From positions 1-8,096 of the forward strand of contig CAYRFV010000257.1 of the NCBI GenBank assembly GCA_964423545.1: 8,096 bases of DNA. Direction: 5' to 3'. The number at the start of each line of letters is the position of its first letter. Position 1 is the first letter of the stretch. A program made the position numbers and the translations under genes. Below, piece after piece: positions 7,078 to 8,096 of this stretch. The notes below the pieces were generated by a model that saw only the letters and a program-made list of their open reading frames with translations, was not told the origin of the DNA and made no database searches. The DNA comes from JALOOE01 sp964423545. Its GTDB lineage: Bacteria; Chloroflexota; Anaerolineae; CG2-30-64-16.

Positions 7078-8096
7078 ATGGCCAAGACAGCGACAATTGA
7101 TCTGACAACCGGTCGCGTGACCAGCGCCGAGACACCTCCCGGCCTGCTCAGCGCCTATCTGGGGGGGCGAGGCCTGGGTGCTCGACTGCTGTATGATTTG
7201 GTCGGCCCAGAGGTCGATCCCCTCGGCCCGGACAACTACTTGATTTTCACGGCTGCCCCCCTGGCCGGATCGCCGTGGCCCACGTCGGCGCGGATGCACG
7301 TGACCTTCAAGTCGCCGGCCACCGGGGCGTACGGCTACGCCAACACCGGCGGCCAGATCGTCGCTCAGCTCCGGCACGCGGGATACGATGCGGTGTTGGT
7401 TACTGGCCGCGCCGCGGCGCCTTCGGTGCTGCGGATCGTCGACGACGACATCACGATCGCGCCCGCGCCTGCGCTGTGGGGCTTGCAGACCGGCGCAGTT
7501 CATGATGCGTTGTTGGGCGCCGACGATGCTCGAAACAACGGCTGTGTGGCCTGCATCGGGCCAGCGGGCGAGAACCTGGTGCGCATTGCAGCCATCATCA
7601 ACGATCGCGGGCGGGCAGCCGCGCGCGGCGGGCCCGGCGCAGTGATGGGCAGCAAGAACTTAAAAGCGCTTCACATCACGGCCACGCGCCGGCCAGCAAC
7701 TACACCTGAACTGAGGTCGGTAGCCAAGACGGCGACCGACACGCTGCGCGCCGATCCGCACCTAGAGGGCCTGCGGCGTTGGGGCACACTCGTGCTGATG
7801 GATGGCAAGAACATCGGTGGGGATCAGCCCGCCAGAAACCATCAGTTGGCACAGGTGCCGTTCATCAACGCGATCAATGCGAAGGCATTCGATCGCTACG
7901 TCGAGGCCCATCGTGGGTGCTACGCCTGTCCGATCAAGTGCAGCCGCAACTCGAAGGTGACGGATGGGGCTTACGCGGTGGAGGTCGAAGGCCCCGAGTA
8001 TGAGTCCACGAACGCCCTGGGGCCGATGTGTTGGGTGAGCGACCCCGAGGCGATCCTCTATGCGAATCGCTTGTGCAACGAGTACGGGCTGGACCC
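7078..8096 (+). CDS. Aldehyde:ferredoxin oxidoreductase (tungstopterin enzyme), 3' end outside the window
   Basis: Tungsten- (or molybdenum-) bis-pterin enzyme that oxidises aldehydes to carboxylic acids with ferredoxin, and can run in reverse. 339 residues are visible of a family length of about 600-650; the frame is open to the edge. Seen: the N-terminal family start with GGRGLGARLLYDLV (29-42), the early-domain motif FTAAPLAGSPWPTSARMHV (57-75), the pterin-binding region GCVACIGPAGENLVR (155-169), ARGGPGAVMGSKNLKAL (182-198), and the [4Fe-4S] ligands C281, C284 and C288 in GCYACPIKC; the family's fourth cysteine lies later, outside the window. EVEGPEYES (302-310) is another family signature. 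It is translated from a strong AGGAGG. It may act on an aldehyde made by the operon's pathway, or be a paralog such as a benzoyl-CoA-reductase-like subunit, though the sequence looks like a standard AOR. Confidence 0.92.
   Translation, partial: MAKTATIDLTTGRVTSAETPPGLLSAYLGGRGLGARLLYDLVGPEVDPLGPDNYLIFTAAPLAGSPWPTSARMHVTFKSPATGAYGYANTGGQIVAQLRHAGYDAVLVTGRAAAPSVLRIVDDDITIAPAPALWGLQTGAVHDALLGADDARNNGCVACIGPAGENLVRIAAIINDRGRAAARGGPGAVMGSKNLKALHITATRRPATTPELRSVAKTATDTLRADPHLEGLRRWGTLVLMDGKNIGGDQPARNHQLAQVPFINAINAKAFDRYVEAHRGCYACPIKCSRNSKVTDGAYAVEVEGPEYESTNALGPMCWVSDPEAILYANRLCNEYGLD

Noticed and set aside
5044..7085. Long open - strand frames opposite the E1 alpha and E1 beta genes (342 and 353 codons)
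   Set aside because: Antisense artefacts of GC-biased third positions; the + strand has the thiamine-diphosphate enzyme signatures, the - strand has none.

Overview
The window holds seven protein-coding genes, all on the + strand, in a tight row. It is G+C-rich, roughly two-thirds by eye, with strongly GC-biased third codon positions. The gaps are 54, -4 (overlap), 28, 93, 50 and 13 bases, so a single operon or two back-to-back transcription units is likely. No stretch over 300 bases lacks a gene. I saw no rRNA, tRNA, insertion sequence or CRISPR array. A tungsten/molybdenum-type aldehyde:ferredoxin oxidoreductase beside a UbiD-family decarboxylase suggests an anaerobic or facultative bacterium. 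The base composition and gene mix would fit a Chloroflexota-like or other high-GC environmental lineage, but the window contains no taxonomic marker, so this is only a guess.

Layout: (1) 1-1290, a UbiD-family prenyl-FMN decarboxylase whose family-like reading frame carries an in-frame TGA at 22-24 and runs off the left edge; (2) 1345-2772, a lipoyl-bearing E2 acyltransferase with two tandem E3-binding domains; (3) 2769-4178, a metal-dependent amidohydrolase of the aminohydrolase (SAH/MTA deaminase, TrzN/AtzA-like) type, overlapping the E2 stop by ATGA; (4) 4207-4941, a short-chain dehydrogenase/reductase laid out like pteridine reductase but with His where the catalytic Tyr is expected; (5) 5035-6027 and (6) 6078-7064, the E1 alpha and E1 beta subunits of a thiamine-diphosphate dehydrogenase of the pyruvate/acetoin type; (7) 7078 to the right edge, the N-terminal part of an aldehyde:ferredoxin oxidoreductase.

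E1 alpha, E1 beta and E2 together would form an oxidative acyl-transfer complex. An E3 (dihydrolipoamide dehydrogenase) is not in the window. Interleaving this complex with a decarboxylase, an aminohydrolase, a reductase and an aldehyde:ferredoxin oxidoreductase looks like a dedicated catabolic cluster. One possible substrate is an amino- or nitrogen-bearing aromatic or heteroaromatic carboxylate: decarboxylation, hydrolytic loss of an amino group, ring or carbonyl reduction, then oxidative C-C cleavage to an acyl-CoA, with the aldehyde oxidised or the acid reduced by the AOR enzyme. The individual families are well supported. The joint pathway is inference, and the substrate cannot be read from the sequence.
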